NCBI GenBank assembly: GCA_035570235.1
Contig: DATMML010000015.1
Location: forward strand, 62,001-126,000
Source of the DNA: Vicinamibacteria bacterium
Lineage (GTDB): Bacteria; Acidobacteriota; Vicinamibacteria; Fen-336
Reading direction: 5' to 3'
DNA length: 64,000 nt
Shown here: in pieces, positions 32,641-43,349 of the stretch
Layout: every line of letters begins with the position of its first letter
How positions within the stretch are numbered: position 1 is the first letter of the stretch
Made by a program: the position numbers and the translations under genes
Notes under the pieces: generated by a model
Told to the model about the DNA's origin: nothing
Database searches by the model: none
Seen by the model: only the letters and a program-made list of their open reading frames with translations

Positions 32641-33438
32641 GTGAACGTGGACTTCAGACCTCCGCTCGCGCTATCCCTTTTACTCGCCCTCCTCCCGGCC
32701 GCGCACGCCGCGGACCTGCCCGCCATCCGGGAGCGGGGCCACCTCCGCGTGCTCACCGTGCTCACCAGCCAGCAGAGCGACTTTTTCTCCGCCCAACCCG
32801 GCAAGGGCTTCGACCGGGAGCTGCTGGAGGGCTTCGCGACCCTCGTGCGGGTCAACCTCGAAACCGTCGCCCAGTCCAGCTGGGACGCCCTTGTCCCCGC
32901 CCTCCTGGCGGGGAAGGCGGACCTCATCGCCGGCCGTTTCACGGTGACGGAGGGCCGCCGCAAGCTCATCGCCTTCACCAGCGAGGTCTTTCCCACCCGC
33001 AACGTCGTCCTGACCCGCAAGCCCCACCGCGTGGTGACGACCCTGGAGGAGCTTCGGGCGGAGAAAGTCGGGACGGTAAAGGGTACGAGCATGGCGGAGG
33101 CGGTACAGGCGGCGGGGATCCCCGGGGGAAACGTCGATGAGACGATCCCCACCGGCACTCTCCCCGCCGCCCTCAAGGCGGGAAGGGTCACCGCCGTCGT
33201 CCTCGGGGTCGAGAACGCGATCGACGCTCAGCGCCAGGATCCCGACCTCCAGCTTGGCCTCTTCCTCGGCCCGCCCCGCTCTCTCGCCTACGGCGTGCGA
33301 AAGGAGGACACCGAGCTTCGCCAGGCCCTGAGCGACTACATCGACAACCTGCGGCGGACGCCCACCTGGAGCCGGCTCGTGGTCAAGTACTTCGGGGAGG
33401 CGGCCCCCGACATCCTCAGGAAGGCGCGCCAGGAGTGA
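32641..33438 (+). CDS. Extracellular solute-binding protein, family 3
   Basis: About 265 residues. Signal peptide (FRPPLALSLLLALLPAAHA), then a periplasmic binding fold: IRERGHLRVLTVLTSQ, GKGFDRELLEGFATLV, ALVPALLAGKADLIAGRFTVTEGRRKLIAFT and TPTWSRLVVKYFGE. It resembles amino-acid binding proteins and the N-terminal half of MltF, but has no lytic domain. No transporter genes are adjacent, so it may be a sensor or stand-alone binder. Two GTG codons (32641, 32647) are possible starts. It is divergent from aat and converges on clpA with a ten-base gap. Confidence 0.82.
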   Translation: MNVDFRPPLALSLLLALLPAAHAADLPAIRERGHLRVLTVLTSQQSDFFSAQPGKGFDRELLEGFATLVRVNLETVAQSSWDALVPALLAGKADLIAGRFTVTEGRRKLIAFTSEVFPTRNVVLTRKPHRVVTTLEELRAEKVGTVKGTSMAEAVQAAGIPGGNVDETIPTGTLPAALKAGRVTAVVLGVENAIDAQRQDPDLQLGLFLGPPRSLAYGVRKEDTELRQALSDYIDNLRRTPTWSRLVVKYFGEAAPDILRKARQE

Positions 33439-33448
33439 GATCGTGCGC

Positions 33449-35722
<2,274 letters not shown>

Positions 35723-35732
35723 GCGGGGCTTC

Positions 35733-36047
35733 TCACTCCTCTTCTAGGCTCGCCCGCAGGGGATACCCGTGCTCGCGGGCAAGGTCGTGAACCAGCGCCA
35801 CCTTGGTCTCGGCCACCTCGTGGGGGTAGGCCCCGCAGACCCCGAAGCCCCGGGTGTGGACCTGCATCATGATGCGATGGGCTTCGGCGGGGGACTTGTG
35901 GAAGACGGACTCCAGGACCTCGACCACGAACTGCATGGTGGTGTAGTCGTCGTTGTGAAGGATCACTTTGTAGAGCTGCGGCCGCTTGATCTTGGGTCGG
36001 GTCTTCTCCTGCACCTCCCCGTCGGTGCGTCGCTCTTCGCCGGCCAT
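35733..36047 (-). CDS. clpS: ClpS, N-degron adaptor of ClpAP
   Basis: 104 residues from ATG 36047. The core LYKVILHNDDYTTMQFVVEVL contains the substrate-pocket Asn-Asp-Asp, then HRIMMQVHTRGFGVCGAYPHEVAETK, the standard ClpS fold. The N-terminal ~20 residues are the flexible tail that enters ClpA. It recognises N-terminal Leu, Phe, Tyr and Trp, the residues added by Aat and Bpt, which are encoded nearby. Further open sequence upstream lacks ClpS character. Confidence 0.95.
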   Translation of the reverse strand: MAGEERRTDGEVQEKTRPKIKRPQLYKVILHNDDYTTMQFVVEVLESVFHKSPAEAHRIMMQVHTRGFGVCGAYPHEVAETKVALVHDLAREHGYPLRASLEEE

Positions 36048-36160
36048 ACCCCATTTTACGCCGGGCTCGTGCGCGGGCGCGAGGCGGGGACCCGCGGGGA
36101 GGCCAGCGGTGGTAGGCTTGCCCCACCAAGCCTTCCCGGCACCTGCGAAAGGGGATCTCA

Positions 36161-37015
36161 TTGAGCGCCTGCGGCCGCCGTTTCCCCGCTTGGCTGGCCC
36201 TTGCCTTCCTGGCCGCCAGCCAAGCTCCGCGGGCCCACGCCGCCCAGGTTCCCCTGCCCCCCCGGCCGGCCCAGTACGCTACCGATCGCGCCCAGGTGTT
36301 CCCACCCGCCCGGCTCGCCGCCCTCAACGCAAGACTCGCCGACTTCGAGCGTGTGACCTCGAATCAGGTCCTGGTCTACGTGGACCGGTCCCTCCCACCG
36401 GGCACGAGCCTGGAAGAAATGGGGGCCACGGCCATCCGGCAGTGGGGGGTCGGCCAGAAAGGCAAGTCCAACGGCGTCATCATCTTCGTCTTCACCGACG
36501 ATCGCGCCCTGCGGTTGGAAGTGGGCTACGGCCTCGAAGGCGTTCTGCCCGACGCCCGCGCCCGTCAGATTACGTCCGATGTCATCAAACCCTTCCTGAA
36601 GAGGGGCGACACGGCGGGTGGGATTGAAGCTGGCGTGGAGGCCGTCTTCGCCGCCGTCCGGGGCGAGGGCTTCCAGGGAACGGGACGCACCGCGGCCGAG
36701 GGCCTCCGAGGGAGGGCGTCGGGCGGATACTCCTTCGCGCTGGTGGTGTTCCTGGTGGCGGGAGTCTTCATCATCCTGGTCGTTGCCCTCATCATCTGGG
36801 CCGTGAAGCAGGCCTCCGGGGAGGGGAGAACTTCGTCCCCGTCCGACCCGTCGTCGGCTTCATCTTCGTCCTCGGACTCGTCCTCGTCCTCGTCCTCCGC
36901 CTCCTCGTCCTCCTCGGACTCCTCGGACTCCTCGGACTCCTCGAGCTCATCGAGCTCGGACTTCTCGGGCGGGGGAGGGGACGGTGGTGGCGGGGGATCT
37001 AGCGACAGCTGGTGA
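36161..37015 (+). CDS. TPM-domain (YgcG-like) protein with poly-serine tail
   Basis: 284 residues, TTG start. Signal peptide to about residue 28 (AHA-A), TPM domain ~38-170 (RPAQYATDRAQVFP, TSNQVLVYVDRSLPPG, NGVIIFVFTDDRALRLEVGYGLEGVLPDARARQI), one membrane helix (~190-212, FALVVFLVAGVFIILVVALII), then a 44-residue nearly pure Ser/Asp stretch and the family-type end SGGGGDGGGGGSSDSW. TPM proteins are phosphatase-like or photosystem-repair proteins of uncertain role at the envelope. The Ser/Asp tract replaces the usual short linker and is unusual. Confidence 0.85.
   Translation: MSACGRRFPAWLALAFLAASQAPRAHAAQVPLPPRPAQYATDRAQVFPPARLAALNARLADFERVTSNQVLVYVDRSLPPGTSLEEMGATAIRQWGVGQKGKSNGVIIFVFTDDRALRLEVGYGLEGVLPDARARQITSDVIKPFLKRGDTAGGIEAGVEAVFAAVRGEGFQGTGRTAAEGLRGRASGGYSFALVVFLVAGVFIILVVALIIWAVKQASGEGRTSSPSDPSSASSSSSDSSSSSSSASSSSSDSSDSSDSSSSSSSDFSGGGGDGGGGGSSDSW
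36830..36961 (+). repeat. Coding Ser/Asp simple repeat
   Basis: TCC/TCG/TCA/AGC serine codons interrupted by GAC, with in-frame units such as TCG-GAC-TCC repeated three times near 36915-36940. It encodes residues 224-267 of the TPM protein. Such tracts can change length by slippage in steps of three. Confidence 0.75.
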
Positions 37016-37324
37016 GGCACGAAAGAGCGGCTTCGGTAACCGAGAGCAGCTTGAACAAGGTCCGCCTCGCCGGTCGCCCGGAAGCGAAGCCCGCCCAGGG
37101 GCCGTGGACCCGACCGGCCTCCGTTCGTGGTAGCGTGGGGCACCCTGATTCACGGGCATGACAAGCTCTACGGCCCGGCGGGCGCCGGACGCGAGAGAAC
37201 AGAGAGCCTCGAGGCCTCGTCGAGGTCTTGGCAGAGGGGGCGGAAGTCGGCAAGGTCTCGTCGCGGACGCCGACTCTGAGTTGTCCAGTCTCGGGCCGAC
37301 GAAGCGCGCAAGGAGGTTGTGATC
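37016..37324. other. 309-base non-coding gap
   Basis: Lies between the TPM gene and the lipoprotein run. No open frame with protein character, no tRNA-like or terminator-like structure and no convincing promoter pair was seen. The last 15 bases hold the AGGAGG ribosome site of the next gene. Confidence 0.5.
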
Positions 37325-37918
37325 ATGCGTAGAGAGCTCACGTGGGTGGCGGCCCTCGTCGCCGGCTCCCTGGCCCTGGCCTGCGGGAAGGCCCCCGCCC
37401 AAGTCGCCCTCAAGGCGGCCGACGCGGCCATCGAGGCCGCCCGCCCCGAGGTCGAGAGATTCGCTCCCCAGGAGTTCAAGTCCCTGGCCGATTCCTCGCG
37501 GGCCGCCCACGACCGATTCAACCAGGGAGACTACAAAGGCGCCCTCACCGAGGCCGAGGCCCTCCCCGCCCGGGTCAAGGCCGCCTTGGCCGCCGCCCAG
37601 GCTAAGAAGGGAGAACTGGCCCGGGCCTGGGCCGATCTCCAGGCCAACCTGCCCGCGACGTTGGCCACGGCCACCACCCGGCTCGCCGAGCTCTCGACCA
37701 AGCGGAGGCTCCCCGCCGGCCTGGACAAGGCCAAGCTCACCCAAGCCAAGAGCGATTTGGACGCCATCACCCAGACATGGACCGAGACCACCGCTTCCTT
37801 CCAAAAAGGCGACGTGCCGGAGGCGGTGGCGAAGGCCAGGACCGTCAAGGCCCGGCTGGATGGGCTCATGACCGGTCTCGGGATCACCGCCCCCGCGTCT
37901 CCAGCCCCTGCGCCCTGA
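37325..37918 (+). CDS. Lipoprotein, alanine-rich helical, unknown function
   Basis: 197 residues from ATG 37325, eight bases after AGGAGG; a GTG at 37319 is too close to that site. Lipobox LALAC near residue 18. The rest is predicted all-helical and Ala/Lys/Glu-rich, with TPR-like spacing (FKSLADSSRAAHDRFNQGDYKGALTEAEAL and later TETTASFQKGDVPEAVAKARTVKARL). No family recognised. First of three consecutive lipoprotein genes. Confidence 0.8.
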   Translation: MRRELTWVAALVAGSLALACGKAPAQVALKAADAAIEAARPEVERFAPQEFKSLADSSRAAHDRFNQGDYKGALTEAEALPARVKAALAAAQAKKGELARAWADLQANLPATLATATTRLAELSTKRRLPAGLDKAKLTQAKSDLDAITQTWTETTASFQKGDVPEAVAKARTVKARLDGLMTGLGITAPASPAPAP

Positions 37919-37957
37919 CCCCGGCCCTCCGGTCGAGCCCCCCCGGCCATTTCCCAC

Positions 37958-38710
37958 ATGAGGGCGGGGAGACGGATGACGCCCGCCGGTGTCCTTGTCT
38001 GCCTGGCCACCCTTCTGCCCCCAGGCTGCCGCGCCCGGCCGGAGGCGCGGACCGTGGAGGAGACCATCCTGGACCGGCGGAGCGAGGGCCTGGAAGCCCT
38101 GACCGAGGGCGCCCGCAAGAATAGCGGCCGCCTCCTCGCGCCCGAAGACATCCTGATCGTGGTGGGGCAGGGCCTCGTCCAGCAAGTGCTCGACGGCGCG
38201 GTGCCCTTCGAGCGGACGATCGGCAATCGCTTCCGCGTCCGCGTGGCCCACTGCACCGTGCACTTGGAAGACGGGCTCGCCTTGGTCCAGTTGGAGGGGC
38301 GGGCCAGCCTGGCCGGGGGAGAAGAGGTGGGCGCGGAGCTCACGGTTTACGGCGGGCTGGACGTGGTGGACTTGGACCCGCAGTCGGGGGTGCTCCGGGC
38401 AGGGGTCCACGTCTTCGCGGTCGAGGCTAAGAGAGGGGGCCTGCTCGGCCTGCCCACTCCGACGGAGAGGCTGGCGGAGGAAATCGGCCGGGAGAAGCTG
38501 GAGAGCTTCTCCCTCCTGCTCTCCTCGGTCGAGATCCCCGTCCGGCTGGAGCGCGCCGTCACGCTTCCTGCCATCGGCACGGAGAGCGGGGTGTCGATCG
38601 CGGCCGCCCACCTACCCTTGAACCTCTCCGTGGTCGAGGTCCTCTCCTTCCAGCGCCGGCTATGGGTGACGATCCGAGCTTCGCCCACGGGCCCTCCGGG
38701 GACGCGATGA
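37958..38710 (+). CDS. Predicted lipoprotein of unknown function (first of a coupled pair)
   Basis: 250 residues. N-terminal signal with LLPPGCRA as a probable lipobox. The body alternates beta-strand stretches (FRVRVAHCTVHLEDGLALVQLEGRASL, GVLRAGVHVFAVEAKRG) and ends in a short helix-strand segment. It looks like a beta-rich lipid- or envelope-associated domain, but no family was recognised. Its stop overlaps the next start as ATGA, so both are made together. Confidence 0.72.
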   Translation: MRAGRRMTPAGVLVCLATLLPPGCRARPEARTVEETILDRRSEGLEALTEGARKNSGRLLAPEDILIVVGQGLVQQVLDGAVPFERTIGNRFRVRVAHCTVHLEDGLALVQLEGRASLAGGEEVGAELTVYGGLDVVDLDPQSGVLRAGVHVFAVEAKRGGLLGLPTPTERLAEEIGREKLESFSLLLSSVEIPVRLERAVTLPAIGTESGVSIAAAHLPLNLSVVEVLSFQRRLWVTIRASPTGPPGTR

Positions 38711-39720
38711 GAGCGGGAATCGGTACGGTCCTCGCCCTCCTGCCCCTCTTCGTGGCCTTGGGATGCGACCAGGGGCCGGGGCGCGCGGCCAAGGAGCGCC
38801 TAGCCCGGAAGCGTGCCCGCCAGGAGAGGCTCGGAAGGCGCTTCCCGGAGGTGGCAACCCAGGATCCCATGGTGAGGCAGGTCCAGGCGGATGAAGGGCA
38901 GGTCCTCCTGGCCCTCCGGGCCTCGTTTCTCCAGCGGGCGATCGAGGACGTCGCCCAAACCTACCTCGATCGCGTCAATCTCGACCTGCGCTTGAATGCA
39001 AAGGTCGATGCCGAGGGCGAGGCGAGGCTGGACAGTAAGCTGCTGGGCGAATTCACGGCCGGGGCCTGGAGAGTGCACGTCGAGATCCCCCGGGTGCGGG
39101 CCGTCCTCCGTGCGGGAAAGCCCGTGCTCCGGCTGCCCGCAGCCGACCGGATCGCGCTCGAGATGCCCGTCACGCTCATCAACGGCGAGGGCTCCGCCAC
39201 CATTCACTTCGAATGGAGTGCCCGCGGGTTGGCGGGGCTCGCGTGCCACGACTTCGAGCTGACGCGGGTATTGCGGGGGATCGCAATTCCCGAGACCTAC
39301 GCCCTCTCGGGGGCCCTCGTCCTCGCCGTCGAAGACAACGCCGTCCTGGCCCGCCCTGACTTCCCGGACGCCAGGGTCCGCCTCCGGGTGGGCCTGCCGC
39401 CCGAGGCCTGGAAGGAGGTCCGGGACGCTCTCGACGAGCAGAAGGCGTTCTCCAAGTGCGGGCTCGCCCTCAAGTTCGTGAACACCGCGACCATTCTGGA
39501 GAAGCTGGAGGCGGTCATGCGGCGGGGCTTTGAGGTGAGAATCCCCCAGAGGTTGCTTCGGGCATTCCGGCTTCCCGTCCGGGTGGAGCCGTCGGTGACG
39601 ATCGAGGGCCGCCGCCTCGCCTTGAGGGTCAAGCCGCACGAGGTACGCACGGCCGAGGACGCTCTCTGGCTCGCCGCCGAGGTGGAAGCCCGCGCCGAAC
39701 CCGCCTCGCCGCCGCCCTGA
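38707..39720 (+). CDS. Predicted lipoprotein of unknown function (second of a coupled pair)
   Basis: 337 residues from ATG 38707. Lipobox VALGC near residue 20, then a basic helix (RAAKERLARKRARQERLGRR) and a beta-rich body that partly mirrors the preceding protein: a helix with a YLDRVNLDLRLNAKVDAEGEARL-type strand series and ALSGALVLAVEDNAVLARPD. The two may be distant paralogues acting as a pair at the outer membrane. Function unknown. Confidence 0.75.
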   Translation: MRAGIGTVLALLPLFVALGCDQGPGRAAKERLARKRARQERLGRRFPEVATQDPMVRQVQADEGQVLLALRASFLQRAIEDVAQTYLDRVNLDLRLNAKVDAEGEARLDSKLLGEFTAGAWRVHVEIPRVRAVLRAGKPVLRLPAADRIALEMPVTLINGEGSATIHFEWSARGLAGLACHDFELTRVLRGIAIPETYALSGALVLAVEDNAVLARPDFPDARVRLRVGLPPEAWKEVRDALDEQKAFSKCGLALKFVNTATILEKLEAVMRRGFEVRIPQRLLRAFRLPVRVEPSVTIEGRRLALRVKPHEVRTAEDALWLAAEVEARAEPASPPP

Positions 39721-39790
39721 ACCGGGGCGGCACGCCCCTTCCGTCCGGAGCGCAGAGCGGGCGCCCGGGTTCGCCGGTTGCGCGGGAAGC

Positions 39791-40702
39791 CTAGGCGCGG
39801 GCCAGCGCTTCCGCGAGCGCTCCCGCCACCCGGGCGTTGTGGCGCAGGAGAGCCCGGTTGGAGAAGACGCTTCTGCCCTCGGTCAGCTCGCGCAGCCGCT
39901 CGAGGAGGAACGGCGTGACGCCGCGACCCCGAAGGCGGGCGCGGGCGGCGTCGGCCAAGGCCTGGGCCAGGGCTCTGTCGTAGAGCGGGCCCGGCATCTC
40001 CTCCTCCGGGGGAATGGGGTTGGCCACCACCACCCCGGTGCCGAACCCGAGGGACCAGTGGGCCCGCACCGCCCTCGCCAGTTCCTCCAGGGCGTCGAAG
40101 CGCCGGTCCACAGGCAGATCGCTTTCCCGCCGGTAGAAGGCGGGGAATCTGTCCGTGCCCAGGCCATAGGTGGGCACGCCCAGGGTCTCCAGCGCCTCCA
40201 CCGTCTTGCCGAGATCGAGCACCGCCTTGGCCCCCGCGCAGACCACCGCCACCGGGAAGCGGGCAAGGGCGCTCAGGTCGGAGGACACGTCCCCGCTCTC
40301 GGCCGCGTCGCGGTGGACGCCCCCGATCCCGCCCGTGGCGAGCACCTTGATGCCGACCCGGTGGGCGAGGAAGAGAGTGGCGGCCACGGTGGTGGACCCC
40401 GCCCGGCCGCTCGCAAGCTGGGCCGCCAGGTTGCTGAGGTTGAGCTTGGCCACCTCCTTTGACATGGCCAACCGCTCGAGTTCGCCCGCATCGAGACCCA
40501 CGTGAGCCCGGCCGTCCAGGACGCCGATGGTGGCCGGCACCGCCCCCGTCGCGCGCACCTCGGCTTCCAGCTCCGCGGCCGCGCTCACGCCCTCCGGGTG
40601 GGGCAGCCCATGGGTGACAAGCGTGGTCTCGAGAGCCACCACCGGGCGCCCGGCGGCGAGGGCCTCCGCCACGTGGGGAGCGACGGTCCAGAGGTCGCTC
40701 AC
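39791..40702 (-). CDS. psuG: Pseudouridine-5'-phosphate glycosidase
   Basis: 303 residues; GTG start overlapping the kinase stop (GTGA). Seen: PVVALETTLVTHGLPHPEG, ATIGVLDGRAHVGL, TVAATLFLAHRVGIKVLATGGIGGVHR, DLSALARFPVAVVCAGAKAVLDLGKTVEALETLGVPTYG and GVVVANPIP, all PsuG hallmarks, including the catalytic Lys in AGAKAVLDLGKT. It breaks the C-glycosidic bond of pseudouridine 5'-phosphate to uracil and ribose 5-phosphate. The adjacent PfkB gene is the expected kinase partner. Confidence 0.95.
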   Translation of the reverse strand: MSDLWTVAPHVAEALAAGRPVVALETTLVTHGLPHPEGVSAAAELEAEVRATGAVPATIGVLDGRAHVGLDAGELERLAMSKEVAKLNLSNLAAQLASGRAGSTTVAATLFLAHRVGIKVLATGGIGGVHRDAAESGDVSSDLSALARFPVAVVCAGAKAVLDLGKTVEALETLGVPTYGLGTDRFPAFYRRESDLPVDRRFDALEELARAVRAHWSLGFGTGVVVANPIPPEEEMPGPLYDRALAQALADAARARLRGRGVTPFLLERLRELTEGRSVFSNRALLRHNARVAGALAEALARA

Positions 40703-41598
40703 GGTGGGGACCACTCTCCCAGCCGGATCCGGGCCCGCTCCGGCGTGGCTCCCAGCAATCCTGTCGGACCCCAGTCCGCGATGGCGAAGCTGGCGGCCAC
40801 GATGCCCCGCTGGAGCGCGCGCTCCAGGGGGTCGCCCTGGAGCCAACCGGCGAGCAGACCTCCCGCGAAAGCGTCCCCCGCCCCCGTGGGGTCCACGGCT
40901 TCTCCCCGGGCCGCCCATTCCACGAAACGGTCCCCGCGGACGTCGAGGAGCAGCCCTCCCCGGAGCCCACGCTTGAAGACCACGTAGCGCAGCCGTCCCC
41001 CCGTCAAGGAGCGGAGGGCGGGTCGGGGATCTTCCCGGGCGCCCTCGAGCTCCATCTCGTCCTCGCTCAGGAAGAAGGCATCCACCCGCGCCAGCACTTC
41101 CCGGAAGAGGGGAAGCGTCTCCCGGCGGAGCAGGAGGAAGGGATCGAGAGAGAGAAACGCTCCTTCGCGCGAGGAGAGCGAGTCCACGAGCGCCTTCTGG
41201 ACGGCGAACGGCATGGGGGCCAAATGGAAGGCGCGCGCCTCCCTCCAAGCGGCGGGAATGCGATCGGCGGTGGGGGAGACCTCGGCATGGGAGGGACGGT
41301 CCAGACGGTGCACGATCTGGCGCCGGGTCCCCTCGTAGAGGAGCCAGGTGCGGGCGCCCGGGCGGCCGAGGTCGTGCACGCCTTCAAGCTCGACTCCGCG
41401 GGTGGCCACCGCTTCCAGGGCCCAAGCGGGGTAGTCGCGGCCGCGCCAGCTCACCAGGCCGGTAGGGAGCCCCCAGAGGGCCGCCCCCAGGGCCGCGTAA
41501 AGGATCGCCCCCCCGGGCTCGCTCATGCGCGTGCGCCCGTCCGGGAAGACCAGATCGTCCACGAGCAGGTTGCCAAGCACGACCAGGTCCGGGCCCAC
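40699..41598 (-). CDS. PfkB-family carbohydrate kinase (putative pseudouridine kinase)
   Basis: 299 residues from GTG 41598, shortly after a GGG-rich ribosome site; upstream open sequence overlaps btpA out of frame. PfkB signature DPTGAGDAFAGGLLAG near the C-terminus with the catalytic Asp, and an N-terminal VLGNLLVDDLVFPDG. As the neighbour of psuG it probably phosphorylates pseudouridine. PsuK itself belongs to this family, but ribokinase-like specificity cannot be excluded from sequence. Confidence 0.85.
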   Translation of the reverse strand: MGPDLVVLGNLLVDDLVFPDGRTRMSEPGGAILYAALGAALWGLPTGLVSWRGRDYPAWALEAVATRGVELEGVHDLGRPGARTWLLYEGTRRQIVHRLDRPSHAEVSPTADRIPAAWREARAFHLAPMPFAVQKALVDSLSSREGAFLSLDPFLLLRRETLPLFREVLARVDAFFLSEDEMELEGAREDPRPALRSLTGGRLRYVVFKRGLRGGLLLDVRGDRFVEWAARGEAVDPTGAGDAFAGGLLAGWLQGDPLERALQRGIVAASFAIADWGPTGLLGATPERARIRLGEWSPP

Positions 41599-41605
41599 CG
41601 CGGCC

Positions 41606-42430
41606 CTAGCCCTGTACCGTGGGCAGCTTCGCGAAGGCGCGGACCAGGGCCTGGGCCCGGGCGGGGTCAAGAGGGTTGGACCAGAGCCCGCCCTCCTTGA
41701 GGGAGGAGCCGACGATGAAGGCATCCGCGGCTGCGTAGTCCCGGATATTCTCCGCGCTCACCCCCGAACCCACGAGGGTGGGCACTCCCGCCGCCGCGCT
41801 CACCCTCCGCACTTCCTCGGGGTCGGCGGGACGGCCGGTGGCCGGCCCGGTGACGATGACGGCGTCGGCCAGGAAGAACTCCGCCGCGTGCGCGGTCTCC
41901 TCGAGGTCCACGTCCGCGGTGATGGCGTGGGCGGCGTGCTTCTTCTTTATGTCCGCGAAGACGCGGACCCCCTCTGCGCCGATGGCCCGCCGGTAGCGCA
42001 GCACGTCCCCCGCACTGGATTCGATCAGGCCTTCGTCGGCCACGTGGGCGAAGACGAAGCCCTCCCCCCGCACGAAGGACGCCCCGCAGGCGTGGGCCAC
42101 GGCCAGAGCCTCGCGGTTCGCCCCCGCCAGCACCTGCACCCCGAGGGGCAGGGGCACCGCCCGGCGGACCTCGCGGCCCGCCACCGCCATGGCGGCCACC
42201 ACCTCCGGCCCCACCGCTCCTTTGAGGTACGGTCGGTCATGCATGTTCTCGATCATCAGGCCCTGGAAGCCGGCCGCGGCATAGATCCGGGCTTCCCCCA
42301 CCGCTTTCTCCGCGATGGCCTCGACGCCCTTGGCGGCAGCGGGCGTCCCCGGCAGCGCGTCAAGGTGGATCACGCCGATGAGGACGCGGGGAGCGCCGAA
42401 GAGAGAGGCCACGAGGCGGCGGGGATCCAT
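41606..42430 (-). CDS. BtpA/SgcQ family TIM-barrel protein
   Basis: 274 residues. VLIGVIHLDALPGTP, YAAAGFQGLMIENMHDRPYLKG, PLPLGVQVLAGANREALAVAHACGASFVRGEGFVFAHVADEG, RVFADIKKKHAAHAI and PTLVGSGVSAENIRDY are the BtpA pattern. The family includes a photosystem I biogenesis factor and SgcQ of a sugar operon, and is generally thought to bind a (phospho)sugar or nucleoside. It lies seven bases upstream of the PfkB kinase, so it should act in the same nucleoside or pentose route. Confidence 0.88.
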   Translation of the reverse strand: MDPRRLVASLFGAPRVLIGVIHLDALPGTPAAAKGVEAIAEKAVGEARIYAAAGFQGLMIENMHDRPYLKGAVGPEVVAAMAVAGREVRRAVPLPLGVQVLAGANREALAVAHACGASFVRGEGFVFAHVADEGLIESSAGDVLRYRRAIGAEGVRVFADIKKKHAAHAITADVDLEETAHAAEFFLADAVIVTGPATGRPADPEEVRRVSAAAGVPTLVGSGVSAENIRDYAAADAFIVGSSLKEGGLWSNPLDPARAQALVRAFAKLPTVQG

Positions 42431-42461
42431 TCGCGTCTCGATGATAACCCCAGACGGGTTG

Positions 42462-43337
42462 TCACCGTCCGGGGGGCGGCGGGGGAAGCCTGGTGTCCGG
42501 GACGTCGAGGGCCCGCGCGAGCTCTCTGAGTTTTGCCTGGACCTTCTTCATGTTGCGGGGACCGATGCGAAGGAACTGCTTCTGGGCCGGGGTCAAGGCC
42601 TCCAGCTTCCCCTCCGCGAACTCGTAGGTCGTGGCATGTCGGACCACGGGCACGTCGCCCGCCAGTACCGGGGTCTGGAGGAGGGCGACGAACGCACGTT
42701 CCAGGGTGGCGGGGAAGCCGCCCTCCGGATGGCCCAGCTCCTTGTGCGCGGCCTCCAAGAGGGGGGCGAGGACACGGAGCGCCCGCGCACACCCCGGGGC
42801 GTCCACGGAGTCCACGGCGTCGGCGAAGGCATCGTATTCCTCGTAGCTCTTGGGGTCTACGAGGAGCCGACCGCGCTCGGAGCGCGTGCGGAAACCGGCT
42901 TTGGGAGCCAGGAAGCCCAAATGGGGCCGGGGCGTCTCGCCGTCGGCCACGTTCTCGACCACGGCCACTGCGGTCCTAATGAGTCCGCGGGTTGCGAGCC
43001 AGGCCACGAAGGAGGGGCTCGAGGACAGACCCCGAGCGAGCTCACGCACGAGCGCGTCGCTAGCGTCCAAGGCAGGGAGCGGAATCGATTCCGGCGAGGG
43101 AGCGCCGGGAGAGGGGGAGGCGGCAGTGGGGGTGGGCGGGGGAGCGGGGGAGGGGGCGTGGGGCCGGGGGAGGAAGAAGTAGAGCAGCGCAGAGATCCCT
43201 GCGATGAGAAGACCGAGTCCCGCCACCCAGGCCGTGAGGGGCAGGGCCGGCCGGGGCCCGCCCCAAGGCTCCGGGGGCGGGGGCGCCCCCGCGTCCTTAG
43301 CTGTCCGGTCGAGATCGAAGTCGTCCAGATCAGGCAT
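42462..43337 (-). CDS. DUF3014-type membrane-anchored protein
   Basis: 291 residues. A short cytoplasmic start ([10 protein letters not shown]) is followed by one membrane helix (~34-55, [23 protein letters not shown]), a Pro/Ala/Ser spacer, and a globular domain (~95-285) with [57 protein letters not shown] and the closing [19 protein letters not shown], which I associate with DUF3014. Function unknown. It starts 12 bases after iorB. Confidence 0.75.
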   Translation of the reverse strand: MPDLDDFDLDRTAKDAGAPPPPEPWGGPRPALPLTAWVAGLGLLIAGISALLYFFLPRPHAPSPAPPPTPTAASPSPGAPSPESIPLPALDASDALVRELARGLSSSPSFVAWLATRGLIRTAVAVVENVADGETPRPHLGFLAPKAGFRTRSERGRLLVDPKSYEEYDAFADAVDSVDAPGCARALRVLAPLLEAAHKELGHPEGGFPATLERAFVALLQTPVLAGDVPVVRHATTYEFAEGKLEALTPAQKQFLRIGPRNMKKVQAKLRELARALDVPDTRLPPPPPGR

Positions 43338-43349
43338 GGGCGCGGGCCG

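Noticed and set aside
36830-36961. Possible CRISPR-like or minisatellite array
   Set aside because: The repeats are codon-level Ser/Asp units inside a gene with no spacers.
37016-37324. Small RNA or tRNA in the largest intergenic gap
   Set aside because: No cloverleaf, T-loop sequence or stable stem with terminator was seen.
36947-38611. 554-codon open frame on - covering the lipoprotein run
   Set aside because: The + strand genes have signal peptides, lipoboxes and ribosome sites; the - frame has none.
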